Shown one piece after another: positions 43,503-55,119 of a stretch of 64,000 bases of DNA (position 1 is its first letter; the number at the start of each line of letters is the position of its first letter). The position numbers were made by a program, and so were the translations under genes. Under the pieces are notes generated by a model, which was not told the DNA's origin, made no database searches, and was given only the letters and a program-made list of their open reading frames with translations. The stretch comes from Diphasiastrum complanatum (Eukaryota > Streptophyta > Lycopodiopsida > Lycopodiales > Lycopodiaceae), in the NCBI GenBank assembly GCA_029204225.1, contig CM055097.1, forward strand, positions 43,320,858 through 43,384,857. Direction: 5' to 3'.

Positions 43503-45611
43503 TTATTTATTTACACTTTGTTTGAAATACCCCCAATAGGATCCACGGCCTGAAGTAGTGCCGGTCCCTCGGCACTCTGCCGGTTTGGTAAAGAGTTTTC
43601 TTCGCCCGCTCCCGGCGCACCAGCGTGGGCCCTGGCGCCAGAGCCCAGAGAGCGGCCATTCTGGCGCCGCCTTTGTTGGATCAGGTAGGTCGTGACGTCC
43701 TCCATAAAGTTGAGGCGGTCTAGTTTCTTCAAGTCCTTGGGTGTGTGAAGGGACTTGTGGACTCCTCTCAGCCAATCTTGGTCGACCCATGCTTGGAATC
43801 TGCATGTCCATGGATCACCCAGAAGTGCAGCTCGGTAATACACACGAGCGATTGGCAGCTGATCTTCGACTTTGTCTGAAGGTAGCGCCTTATTAATGTC
43901 AAAGAATATGGGGGTGGGGGGGGGGGGGAGAATTTGTCCCATTTAGTTTCGATCCCCATTAGATGTTCTAAGTCTCGGGCGTAAGTGGCTGCCACGCGGA
44001 CTGTTGGATCAGGACAATTGACATAGTGATTCGCGAATGTGGTGAGAGCCCTTCTAGCATCCACATTCGTAGTTCAACCATACTCTGAATGAATGTTCGG
44101 CCAATTGAAGTTTTGAATTGTGAGTTTGTCCAGAGGGGTGCCGCATTCTGCCCATTTGGATCGTCGTGTACATGGCAGGAAGTGCGCGTTCACCTATAAT
44201 TGTTGCGGACTCGTCGCGTAGGCCCTGATGGCCACAAGGTCTCTTTCGAACAACGGCTGACGCCACTCTGGTTGTGGTTGGAGGGTGGGTAATGCTTGCA
44301 GTTCTTTGCCCTTTATTGTCTGAGCTGAAAACAATATCTGTCAACTGCCTCTTGATGACTCGTGGGGGTACTTTGATAGGAATTCGTTTATTTTTTCCTC
44401 CACGGACTTTGGTCTTCGGAAGGTCCGGATGACAGATATCGTGCGCGAACCTCTGGATGATGTGGCTTGGCTTTGGCTGGTATCTGCGCCTTGGCCCTGG
44501 TCTCGCATCTCAGCACCCGTATCCGTTTGTCCTTGGTCTTGGCCTTCGGACCCTTGATCTGGATTAGATCCCCCTGCTGCTTGCTGGCTTTGGTCTTGGC
44601 TAGTACTGGCCTGTGCAGCGTCAAAAATAGGTGGCGGTGGAATTACCACGGGGGTGGGCTAGGCCTTCGTTTCCATGAATTTTTGGCAAGCCTTGAGGGC
44701 TTGCTTGGCCTGGGCGAGCTCGTGAGTTGCGCTTGTTCGATATTTATTGAACTCGACCTGGTAGCTGTTTAAGGTTTGGCTATAAACCTGCACCTAATGT
44801 CGAAGAAGATTCATTACTGTTTGAGAGAGCAGCCTTGAGTCTGGTGCAGGTTAAGCTAACCAGACGAGCTTTTCATCTTGTAGGGCTTTGACCTCCGTCT
44901 CCAAGCACGTATTCTCTGCTCCCAAAAGGTTTAGTTGCGTTTGGATGGGAGCAAGTCGTTGGAATGCTTCGGATTGAAGCTCCCACACCTTCGTGGAGGC
45001 CTCAGTCAGCGCTTTGGAGAGGCTTTGGATATAGTTATTGAGGCCCTCCTCCTTCTGCTGCAGCTTGGCGATCTCCTTGTGCCCTACTTGTTCATGTTGC
45101 TGAGCCAAAATTAGCTCGTGCTGCAGCTTGGTGAGTTCTGCTCGCAGTTGTGTGTTGCTTGTTGCCAGGTGTAGTACCCTGCTTTCCAAGATAGCTTTGG
45201 CCGCTACCGCATCCAGGATGTATTTCCCTAGAGTCTGGTATGCCGTCGTTAGGTCTAGGGGAGCAACCGGTACACTGGCACTGGTAGGGGCTTGAGTTGT
45301 ATCGGCCTCGACGACTTGTGAAGTACCTGATGCCATCTGGGGCGGTAGGATCAGTCCGATCTGGCGATGGTACGAAAACTGTTTGGACAAATGCATCATC
45401 AAACAATGGTTGGTTGCCCTCGGCAACCTTTGTTGGCGAAGCAGGTGGTGTTTGAGAAGCAACTGTGGAAACATGGGTGAGGACGGTTTGTCCGAACGAG
45501 AGGATGGGAGGAACAGAGGGGAACTAAAGGGTGGTGTGGAGTATGGGAGAAGATGAGGATGGAGTAGAAAGTGTCTAGCGTGGGGGTGAAAAATTGATGA
45601 CTTGCATCCAC
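43503..45611 (-). pseudogene. Decayed gene for a large coiled-coil, proline/glutamine-rich protein, unrecognised
   Basis: On the minus strand several frames line up into one protein of about 650 residues. A poorly kept N-terminal part is followed by a long coiled coil at 45230-44850 (LHLATSNTQLRAELTKLQHE, LNNYIQSLSKALTEASTKVW), a Gln/Ser/Gly-rich linker (PPPPIFDAAQASTSQDQSQQ) at 44640-44480, IRTFRRPKSVEEKINEFLSK, then DARRALTTFANHYVNCPDPT and VAATYARDLEHLMGIETKWD. A run of 11 Gs near 43920 causes a frameshift into ALPSDKVEDQLPIARVYYRA, and QAWVDQDWLRGVHKSLHTPK, DVTTYLIQQRRRQN. In-frame stops occur. It is GC-richer than its neighbours. No known domain: an ORF1- or gag-like protein of an unknown element, or a host pseudogene. 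Confidence 0.5.
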
Positions 45612-45648
45612 GCCAGAGTGTCGGGAGACAATTGAGAATCAGAAGGAT

Positions 45649-46372
45649 TGTGAAGATTATTAAAATATTATCTTCCTATCTCGAGTTTGGGGTCATGTCC
45701 ATGATGATTTTCACTAGATTTCATGTTGTACATATAAGGAGTGTGAATTGAGCACATATCCTTCTAGTGTAGCTCGGATTTGAGTTAGATAGGTTCAATT
45801 ATGATGACATGCATATGTTTAGATAGCATGCAAAGTCTTACTGTATGCATGCAGTCCACATGCAATCAGTGCATGCAACATGCAAAGTAGTTTCTGTGAT
45901 CTACACATGTCTAGGCAATTTTATGAGTTGACATGCAGTACATGCAACATACATGCATGCAGTTACACATGTGGATCTCTGGTAGGTGAATTAGTTCAGT
46001 TAAGTGGACCTTTCATGCAACTCCACTATAGGAATTCAAGTCTCTCTCATGTAGGGAAAGCTAGGCATGTTTTGCCACATTGTGAATATTGAGATTTTGG
46101 TGTTTTGGACTCATTCTTTCTCTACCCGAGTTTTCTATGTATGATTTTCTCTCTCTACCCTAGAGCAGCCTCTTTTTCCCATACGGAACACTTTATTTCC
46201 GACATTCATTTCTCATAGTGAAGAGTTAGATTTTTTCATCAGATGTATGCCATTGTGCTCTTGCCTTAGATTTTTCAAGCATACTGTTATTTGATCAATC
46301 TTGTGCAATCACAACACCTCAGTAAGATCCTGTAGGGTGTGTGGTAAAGTTCACACGTGCTAAAAACTTCAC
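45649..46372 (+). repeat. Ty1/copia 5' LTR
   Basis: Ends AAAAACTTCACA just before the primer site. The start is placed at TGTGAAGATT, with homology to 58277-60042 clear from about 45683 (CTCGAG; GTGAATTGAGCACAT shared). It contains a CATGCA cluster and a CACACGTG box (46351-46358). The exact left end is uncertain by up to about 100 bp. Confidence 0.65.
45808..45961. promoter_or_regulatory. Cluster of RY (CATGCA) elements in the copia LTR
   Basis: Nine to ten CATGCA words in about 150 bp. CATGCA is the known binding site of plant B3 factors of the ABI3/FUS3/VAL type. The related LTR at 58277-60042 is equally rich. Regulation by B3 factors is inferred. Confidence 0.5.
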
Positions 46373-46373
46373 A

Positions 46374-46385
46374 TCGTATCATAGC
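46374..46385 (+). other. Primer-binding site (tRNA-iMet type), copia
   Basis: TCGTATCATAGC matches TGGTATCAGAGC at 10 of 12, one base after the LTR end. Confidence 0.6.
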
Positions 46386-47145
46386 TTCATGCTTTGAAGA
46401 GGTGAGGGTGTATACATCAGATCATCAATGTTTTTGCTTGTAGGAACTCAGATTTTGGAGAAGGATTCAAACTCGTTGAGAAACAAGCAATTTGTGGATC
46501 ATAAGTGGATCAAATCAAGACTGATCTGATCCAGCGGAGCTCTATATGGACAGAGAGCTCACACGTGTGAAATCAGCCCTCATTAATGAGTGCTACTTCT
46601 CAAGGAATGATCCAAATTTGATGTTCTATAGCTTGTTGGATAGGTATTGGAGAGTAAAATGTGTTGCTCTTGTTTCTAAATCAATTTGATTTGTTTTTAG
46701 AAGAGTTTTAGGCAATCATAGAGTTTGAGAGGGTACTCAACTCGTGGGATATGCCAAAGTGAGCACACATATGTCTTTTTCACCATTTTCATCAATTTTC
46801 ATTGTCAATCAAGTAGAATTGGATAGAAGTGAGTGTTATGAGGTCTTAGACTTTTCATTTCACACATTATCGTGTTTGAGTTGAAAGTAAGTTCCTAGAG
46901 AGTTTATCAGTACATTGAAACTCGTGAGAGAGATAGACTTCTTGCTTGCATGTGCTTCTTCTTTTGTGACTGAAGCAAGGTCCAAATTCAAGATAGATTG
47001 ATTTTCTGTATTGAGAATTTGTTCTCACATCTGTTGCTAGATTTCATAGGGTGGATCAAAATCTGTGTTAGATCCTAGATTGAGATAGCAAGCAACATTC
47101 TTTCAACTCCATTTTTTATCATTACTAGAATTTCTCACCAAGAAG
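46386..47145 (+). other. Copia leader
   Basis: 760 bp between primer site and gag ATG with no ORF. A CACACGTGTG box occurs at 46561-46570. Confidence 0.55.
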
Positions 47146-49518
47146 ATGTCTTCATCTGGTTCACATTTCTTAGAGCACAGTGAGAGATTAACATCTTCCA
47201 ATTATGCAATGTGGAAGATCAGAATGGAATCATTGTTGATTCTACAGGATGTAATGGATATTGTGAGTGGAGCTGAAGAAGAACCTGCTGCACCTAATGA
47301 AGCTATAGCATTCCACAAAAGAACCAGAATTGCCCTTCATTTCATAAAAATGAATGTTACTAATGAAGTGTTAAGAGAGATCAGTACATGCACCACTGCC
47401 AAGGAAGCTTGGGATACTCTAAAAACAATCTATGAAATCAAAAATACTTCTAGATTGCTGACACTTAGAAACCAAATATTTCTAAGTTATCAAAGAGTAG
47501 ATGAGAGTGCTTCATCATATGTCATGAGAGTTAAGGATCTTCATCAAGAGTTAGCTGGTATTGGTGAAATTCTTAAGAACACTGAACTTGTTCACGTAGT
47601 CCTAAATGGACTTAGAGATGAGTATGATAATATTGTGCAAACTTATGCTGTCAGAGAGGATCTTCCGTCCTTGGAGACACTACAAGGTGTTCTCATTGCT
47701 GAAGAAAGCAGACAAGAGAACAAGATGCTGAGGATCAACAGACTTTCATTGAAAGATGGTGGAGATGACAAAGCACTCTTCATCACAGACAAGTCAAGAG
47801 GCAAGGGCAAAGAACAACAACACTTCAAGAAAGACAAAGCCAAAGAAGGTGGTGAGGATCAGTCCTCACAAGGTGCAACATCCAGTGGCAAGAAGAAGCT
47901 GTCAAAGATCAAGTGTTTTTTCTATGGAAAGCAAGGACATTATGCATCAAACTGTTTCAAGAAGAAGAATCAATCTAAGCAAGCTAACTCTATTAATGAG
48001 GATGAGTGTGAGGGTGTAGAGAGTGAAAGAGAGGATTCATTAATGATGTCTACTTTTTCATCTTTTCCTTTTAAGAATGAAGAAGTCTGGCGGATAGATA
48101 GTGGGGCAAGTTCCCATATGTCTAGTTCTAGGAACTCTTTCACTAATCTCATGCCATATCTAGGTGCAAAAAAGTCAATCTATACTGCTAATGATGTAGA
48201 GTGTAGGATTGAAGGAATAGGTAGCATTCCATTACATGCATCATCATCAGAATCCTTTTGCTTACATGATGTACTGTATGTACCTAGATTGACTAAGAAT
48301 CTCATTAGTGTAGGACAGTTGTTTGATAGTGGATTGGATGTCAAGTTTCAAGAAATGAAGTTATTGCTAGAGGATCTAGAATTGGTAAGTTGTACAAACT
48401 AGATTCTAGGGAGAGTGCTAACATTTCAGATATTGCTTATGAGACCAAGGTTCTACAGGAGGATCTGTGGCATAAGAGATTGGGTCATCCCAATTTCAAA
48501 GCCATGCAATCGATGGTCAAAGAAGGAAAAGTCGTTGGTCTACCAAAGACACTATCAAAGGAGCTTCTATTTTGTGAAGCTTGTGTGCTGGCAAAGTCAA
48601 ACAGAAGACCTTTTCCTAGATCAAGTATCAAGACAAAGCAACCATTTGAACTTGTACACTCTGATGTTTATTTCTCATCAACTAAGAGCAAAGGAGGAGC
48701 CAACTGCTTTGTCTCTTTTGTAGATGATTATACAAGACATTCTTGGATCTATATGTTGTCTTCAAAAGCCATGGTTTATGATGTTTTTCTTACTTTTAAA
48801 GCTTATGTAGAGGCTGTTTCCTTTCAAGTTAAAAGCTTTAAGAAGTTATAGTGGAGGGGAATACACTTCCAATAAGTTTAAAGACTTTTGTGAGAGAGAG
48901 GGTATTCAAAGAGAGTTCTCTTGTTCATATACTCCTCAGCAAAATGGAGTTGTTGAGAGAAAAAATAGAACTTTGTGTGAATGTGCAAAAGCCATTAGAC
49001 TGGAAGCTTCTCTGCCTAAAGAATTTTGGGGAGAGGCAGTTGCATGTGCAAACTATCTTTGTAATAGGCTTCCAAATCTTGCAATAGGTGGAAAAACACC
49101 ATTTGAGATGTTGTATAAGAAAAAGCCTAAGGTAGATCATCTAAGGATTTTTGGCTGTGTATGCTTTGTGCATGTTCCTCTAAAAACTAGGAAGAAGGAA
49201 GATCCTAGTGCAGTAAAAGAAATTTTTGTAGGATATGCATCCACTAAAAAAGCATACAAAGTATATCTTGCCTCTACTGACAAAAATGTTGTTAGTAGAG
49301 ATGTGATCTTCCATGAAGATCAGAAATTTAACTTCGATGATGCACAGGTCAAGGAGTCTCATGCAAGGTCAATCATCAATCTTGATGCTATTCAAGAAAA
49401 GGTGAGGCCGAGGCTTGAGGAGGAGCAAATTCAAGCTACCACACCAAGAAGATCTACACGAGCAAGATCTGAGCCAAGCAGGCTCACATATGATGCTGAA
49501 GGAAGGCAAGCCCTTATA
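47146..49518 (+). pseudogene. Ty1/copia gag-protease-integrase, truncated before RT
   Basis: Gag starts MSSSGSHFLEHSERLTSSNY and has the UBN2-type capsid (AMWKIRMESLLILQD, LRDEYDNIVQTYAVREDLPS). The knuckle is CFFYGKQGHYASNC, second Cys to Tyr. Protease has WRIDSGASSHMS (DSG intact) and LYVPRLTKNLISVGQL. Near 48400 the frame shifts into the GAG-pre-integrase HKRLGHPNFKAM and integrase CEACVLAKSNRRPF, LVHSDVYFS. A second shift near 48845 leads to RSYSGGEYTSNKF (family SDNGGEY, catalytic Asp to Tyr), SYTPQQNGVVERKNRTLCE (Glu kept), and IFGCVCFVHVP. The frame ends in QATTPRRSTRARSEPSRLTY, where RT should follow but minus-strand gypsy DNA begins. RT and RNase H are absent. Confidence 0.92.
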
Positions 49519-50403
49519 TAGCGGAATTTAGAGTGCGTATTAGGTGAAATCCACTTTCCTTTGTTCAGTTCCACCCAAATTTTGGCAGGCACCTTCTTCA
49601 CAAAATTCTAAGACCTCAGGGAGGTCTGCGAGAGTTCAGAAGGTGATTTGACTGCTATGTGAAGGTTCTGCGAGGGTTCAACTCTCGTAGGAAGTGATCT
49701 CTCGGACAACTTGCTTCTGTGATTGGATTTTCAGGACCAGACCATGTAGGTAGGCTAATTTCACTGCTCTGATTCCATTTAGGCACCTTGTGAGGGTTGG
49801 TAAGATGATCTTGATGCTCTGCGAGGGTTTTGAAAATTCAGCTTTTGAGAACCCTCGCACACTCTAAAAAATGATGTTCCTCCATCAAGAACTCTCGCAG
49901 AGATTTTCATGGATGCATCTGGATCAGATCTGGTGACTGTCCAAATTTCAAGAGCTATCTCCCAAGAAATCTCCAAAAATCATGAAAAAAGTGCTCTTTT
50001 AGAGTGTTTTTTGACGAGATCTTGAGACTTTCTGATTTTTAACTTTTGCAAACTGGTAATCAGCTTCATCAATGCTTGATTTGACTATTGGTAGTTCTCT
50101 GGAAGTTCTGATGGATAATTGGTAACAGATCCATTAGTCTTTGTTGAATTTTGTCTTTTAATTTGCCATAGTTACTGAGATCGAGGTCTCTAATCTGCAA
50201 ATTTAGAGGAATTATTGGCATAATATGATGATCTGCCTCCTTTTTGATCCCGTCTGGATTTGGATCCTTCTTGGATTCTGCTAGATTTTCCTGATCTTGC
50301 CACATCTGGCCGAAGCTTGATTTGGCTTGATCTTCCTAGATCTAGTGGTGATGGTTTAGCAGATTAGCTTTTCGTAATGTGCCCTCACCAATCTGGATCT
50401 ATC
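49519..50403 (-). other. 3' non-coding part of a minus-strand Tat/Athila-like element, with CGAGGGTT motifs
   Basis: Between the copia break and the end of the minus-strand integrase there is no ORF. Words of the form GCGAGRGTT occur at 49628, 49670 and 49821, with antisense AACYCTCGC/ACTCTCG forms at 49681, 49851 and 49890. This recalls the CGAAGGTT array at 8226-9000. LTR ends were not identified. Confidence 0.5.
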
Positions 50404-52519
50404 TCACTGTGGTGGCCAATACTTGTGCAACCAGCTACCATTGATGAGTGTATCGAATGGTGTCCCATCTAGCTTTTCCAAATTCAAGGCTCCATGATTA
50501 AGAATTTCCTTGATCCGATAAGGACCTTCATCTGTGAATCTTAACTTTCTCTTGATCGCCTTGGTTTTATACATCAGGACCAGATCTCCAGAGCGAAGAT
50601 CCTTCTTTTGTAACCTGCGATCATGCCATGCTTTGCATCTTTTCTTTTCAGTTGCCAGTGCATGCACAACTAGTAAGCGTGTTTCACAGAGTTTATGCAG
50701 AGCTTCGTGGTGTAGTTGTAGAGATTTGGACTCATTAAGACATTGTGTGGTAGCAATCCTTAATGAAGGAACTAGAAACTCTACTGACATTACAACATCC
50801 TGACCATATACTAATTGGAAGGGTGTTTGATCAGTGATTCCTTTATATGTTGTCCTGAATGCCCACAGAGCAGCATGCAACTTATGTTCCCAATTTGATC
50901 TGCTAGCTTCAATTGTTTTCGTGAGCACGCTACACAGGATCTTATTGAATGATTTTGCTTGCCCATTACCACGAGGATAATAAGACATACTGGTTCTGTG
51001 GATCACGAAGAATTTTTCCAACAAGATCTTGATGGTCTCATTGATGAAATGGCTTCTGCGATCGTTGACTAACTCCACCGGACATCCAAAGCGCACAATG
51101 ATATCTTCATAAAGGAACTTGGCAGTGGTCCTAGCATCAGCTACTCTTACTGCCTTGGCTTCGACCCACTTGGTGAGCTAGTTTGTGGCTACGATTATGT
51201 ATCGAGCCTGGGAACTCCTTGTTGCAGGGTGAATTGGACCGATGTAATCCAATCCTCACTTTTTGAATGGTGCTTGGGGTAAGACCGGGTGCAGTAGGTC
51301 ATAATTCAATCTCGTTGGTTTCCTTGCCCTTTGGCACACATCGCACTTTTTCAAGTATTTCTCCGTATCCTTATGAATCGTTGGCCACCAACATCCTGAT
51401 TGCAGGATCTTGCGATCTATAATGTTGAATGCAAAATGGCCTCCACGCATGCCTTCATGTGAAAGCAAAATGATCTGGGTGGCCTTATGAGAAAGAATAC
51501 ACTGCTAAAGAATTCCGTCTGGTCCTCTTTGATACAACTGGCCGGCAATCAGCTGATAAGGTCTAGCTTTCAAGATCAATTTTCGCTGTTCCGCCTTTGG
51601 TAGTGATTTATCTGGTTGGCCCCGCATTAGATATTCAACAATGTCGGCAGTCCATTTAGGTACTGTGTCCATGTAAAATAAGGCAGCATCTTCCAGCTCA
51701 TCATCGGATTGGGTTGCAATCTCCTTCCCCTTGATTTTGTGACACATGATCTGCCATGTAGTGTTGTTTTCCCTTGCGAACTACTATCCAAAAATCAAAT
51801 TCCAATAATAGAAATAGCCATCTGGTGATTCTTCCGGTGTTGCAAGTTTTATTAACAAGATAGAGCAAGGGTTGATGGTCCATATAAAAAGCAAAATGTG
51901 TGGCCATCAGGTAGTGACGAAATTTCTTAACCGCATAAATCATTGCCAGTGCTTCCTGCTCTGTGGTTGAGTAATTCATTTCGGTATCATTAAGCTGTCG
52001 GCTTGCAAATCGGATTGGAAAATCCTTTTTGTGTTCACCTGGCTGGGTTAAGACTACTCCAACTGCATACTTTGATGCGTCCGTATGCACGTGAAACTCA
52101 ATGGACCAATTTGGTGGGCGTAAGATTGGTGCTAAAACCAATGCATCCTTAAGCTTCTAGAAGGCCTTTAGGGCTTTCTCGTTCCAATGTGGATCCATTG
52201 TGAGTTTGTAAATTGGTCGGGCTAACTCCGCAAAATCAAGAATGAAGATCCTATAATAGTTATCATGACCCATGAAGATGTAGACTTCGCGGATCGTCCC
52301 CGGTGGTGGTAGATCAACAATGATCTTGATCTTTGATAGATCTGTGGCGATCTTGTGTCTTGACACTATATGGCCGAGAATCAAGCCATGTCTCACCCAG
52401 AATTGACATTTTTCTAGATTCAGGGAGATCTGGTAGTCGCGACATTTTTGTAACACTTTCTCCAAATTGGATAAGTGTTCTACCCCTAGAATTTGTAGGC
52501 TTTGTTTGGGACGGTACAA
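50404..52519 (-). pseudogene. Tat/Athila-like gypsy pol (RT end, RNase H, integrase)
   Basis: Read from 52519 down: RT C-terminal region (CRDYQISLNLEKCQFWVRHG, LILGHIVSRHKIATD), RNase H (FHVHTDASKYAVGVVLTQPG, YSTTEQEALAMIYAVKKFRH, YLMATHFAFYMDHQPLLYLV), integrase zinc region (HEGMRGGHF, HKDTEKYLKKCDVCQRARKP) and core (GCPVELVNDRRSHFINETIK, YYPRGNGQAKSFNKIL, TDQTPFQLVYGQDVVMSVEF). The catalytic Glu of the NGQAE box is Lys. The end GSWLHKYWPPQ is typical of non-chromodomain plant gypsy elements. RT catalytic core and gag are absent. Several frames and stops. It lies inside the copia element. Confidence 0.9.
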
Positions 52520-52652
52520 ATTTTGAACTGGAACAAACTTTCTTTGTTTTTTTTATTAAAGGTTTTTGTGTCAAGATGAATTCGGCGAGAAATACGCATA
52601 AGGATGTAGATATATATATACCTTCAATATCTAAGTAAATATATTCCTACAG

Positions 52653-53168
52653 ATGTTCCCCATTCCGTGGACTGGCAGATCGTCAGTTTGGAGGTAAATT
52701 ATGTCTTTCTTAATAGCATTTTGAAATCAATATTCTAATGTAATTATTTCATTTTAATTCATTTAGTTTCATAATTGATTTCTTGTGTGCTGAATTATTT
52801 TGCAGTCACCCCAGCAAAATGATTCATTCAGCTGTGGGTGGTACACATTATACAATGCAAAGTTATTTTTTGAGTGGTTCAACCTTCAGCAAGATGTTGA
52901 TATTTCTAAGGTAATAAATTATGCTTATTCTTATTTTGGAATCATGATTAGTTTTCTATTTTGTTGATGTTTTGGGCCATTACTAACACAAGAATGTTCT
53001 ATTTTGCAGTTTACACTTCCTGAGTACACATCAAGCCAGGTGTACAGATTTAGACAAGAAATTATCTTGAGTATACTAGCTAGGGCAAGGCTTCAGCCTC
53101 CCGTTATTGATGATGGTGCAAAGGATGATGTAGTTATACTAAATTTAGATCAAAACAAATATAGATAG
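52653..53168 (+). pseudogene. Ulp1/C48-type cysteine protease, C-terminal fragment in three exons
   Basis: Exon 52653-52693 (acceptor CTACAG, donor GTAAAT): VPHSVDWQIVSLE. Exon 52806-52910 (TTTTGCAG, GTAATA): SPQQNDSFSCGWYTLYNAKL, FFEWFNLQQDVDISK. Exon 53010-53168 (TTTTGCAG): FTLPEYTSSQVYRFRQEIIL, SILARARLQPPVIDD, ending NLDQNKYR and TAG. PQQN-x5-CG carries the Gln and the nucleophilic Cys of SUMO-type proteases. The His and Asp part of the triad is not found, because gypsy sequence abuts at 52519. Ulp1 domains occur both in host desumoylases and inside plant DNA transposons. Splice sites are intact. Confidence 0.6.
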
Positions 53169-53471
53169 CATAGAACAAAAATACATGTATAGAATTCATG
53201 GAAAAATATACATTGATATATCAAATGCTGCTCCAGTTTATGAATTTGGGAGCACAAAATACATGTATTGATGCCCAACTTGGGCTTTCATTTATTGAAT
53301 GAAAGAGTGTATACACAAATTTTTACTAAAGTTTATTTGAAACTATTGTTCTCCCACAATGGTGATTGTTGTAGGTAGATCTTTGCAGCACGTTATCAGC
53401 TCCTATCTTTTTTGCATCTGTGACATGGCAAATATTAGTGAATGTGCAATTGTAAATGATGACATTTGCTA

Positions 53472-54713
53472 TTATTTTGTTCTACTTTGAAATGGCAATA
53501 AACATAAGGTACTTACGAGTCTTCCGTTGATGATAAATCTGAAATATGCTGGTAAATTGGTTTGTAATAGCATGAGCTCTGTTCTGATAAAATCAAGCTT
53601 CCAATGCTCTTCCACCTCAACCATAGTCAAATATTCCTCATTGTAGATAATTCTTATCTCCATTCGGTTTGTGTGACCATGTAGTTCAAAGTCTTGATCC
53701 AGTGGTAGCCATGTACCTTCAATTTTCTTGTATCTCTGGTAGATAAATGTGAGACTGAGCATTTGCTTTTCGATATGATAACGAAATATCATTGAGGACT
53801 TTTTAATCTTGCATTCTCTCATTATTTGTTTTACTATCCCAGCCTTGATCCATGAGATTTGACAAAGTCTCATCTGGTAAATCCTTGCAAACAAATAAAG
53901 TTGGTGTCCTACGAACACCAGCACTCGAGAAAAAATCAACAAATATATGTAATGAGATAAACCAACTTAGGTGAACAATTTTTGAGCCTGTGCTTATCTT
54001 CATAGCATTTCTAATATCAATGAGTAGCTTGCATCTCAAGGATTCAGAAACAATGCTGTCAGGAGTAGGCCACTCATCACTTTGAAAACTAGGCAATGGA
54101 ATTGCTTCGAGCTTGCTAAAACTTCCATCTGTTTGTGGCGTATATAAAGATTCATAAAAATAGATACCACAATTTGCAAGTTCATTTGGACTTCTTCCTC
54201 TGTATTGCAGCTTTCCAACATCAGAGTGAATCACGTCTAATATTCTTGCAAGTGATTGTGCGAGTTTCCATTCACTTATGCATGATGGATATAAATCTGA
54301 AAGAAAAAAACAATGTTGAAGCATTTAAATCATAATCTGAAGAGCATCAATAAAGAAAATCACCTATGATTGTTGTAGAGTGCATATGTTTTGATATACT
54401 TACAATTACATTTTTGATGATCATGAGGATTGATATCATGTACTTTGATTTCTGAATGCATATATATATGTTGTACTAAGACATCTGATATAGATTGACC
54501 TCCCAGGGTAGTCTTAAACTCCAAAATTTTTGCTTTCCAATAAGATTTGTAAGTCATTTTTGCTCTTTTCTTTTGTCAAAAATTGCCCTTTGATGATGGA
54601 TGCAGCAATACCCATGAGTTCTTCGTATATTTTGTTGGCTTCCAGTTATCAACTTCATATTTCTCATTGTAAAGAATCACAGACTCGATTGTAGATCTGG
54701 GTCTCCTTGCCAT
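53472..54713 (-). pseudogene. Unrecognised minus-strand gene, two or more exons
   Basis: Exon 1 runs from ATG (54713-54711) MARRPRSTIESVILYNEKYE to a strong donor GTAAGT (54403); a TGA interrupts it after about 45 codons. Exon 2 starts after TTTCTTTCAG at 54296: LYPSCISEWKLAQSLARILD, VIHSDVGKLQYRGRSPNELA, NCGIYFYESLYTPQTDGSF, DIRNAMKISTGSKIVHLSWF. After 53803 a shifted frame continues (IKKSSMIFRYHIEKQMLSLT, MVEVEEHWKLDFIRTELMLL) to about 53472. No known domain. It converges on the Ulp1-type fragment with 300 bp between their ends, so the two may be cargo of one DNA transposon. Confidence 0.45.
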
Positions 54714-55119
54714 TGCTATTTACAAAGCCTGGGCGCCAAAAATCTCTCTAATATGATACTTAATTTCATTTTTTCGTATCACATGTAATCTAATGTGAAT
54801 GCCAACATAGTCACAGTTACTGCGTATACCATATTTTATATAACAGTACATACTATATTTCTATAACTGTAACTAGTATAGTTAGAAAATTTCACTATAC
54901 TAACTAGCATAGTCAAGTAAATTTAACTTGAGGTATTGACATCGGACAGATTAGCACGTGTCGGACAGGAAGAAGAAACCAATGGGATACGTCCATGCTA
55001 CCTGGACACAAATTTCAAAGTTTTCTATATTGCATTTTTATGTTTTAGTTAATTCGAACTACGTTACGTAGATTTCAAATCTGTGCATTTTGATTGGGCC
55101 TGGTGACGGTCGAAACTTA
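54714..55119. other. Spacer with an imperfect inverted repeat
   Basis: 54866-54912 contains TAACTAGTATAGTTAG and CTATACTAACTAG around a short AT loop. No gene seen. Confidence 0.45.

Noticed and set aside
54892-54912. CACTATACTAAC as a CACTA transposon end
   Set aside because: No matching TAGTG end, TSD or transposase; it belongs to a local inverted repeat.
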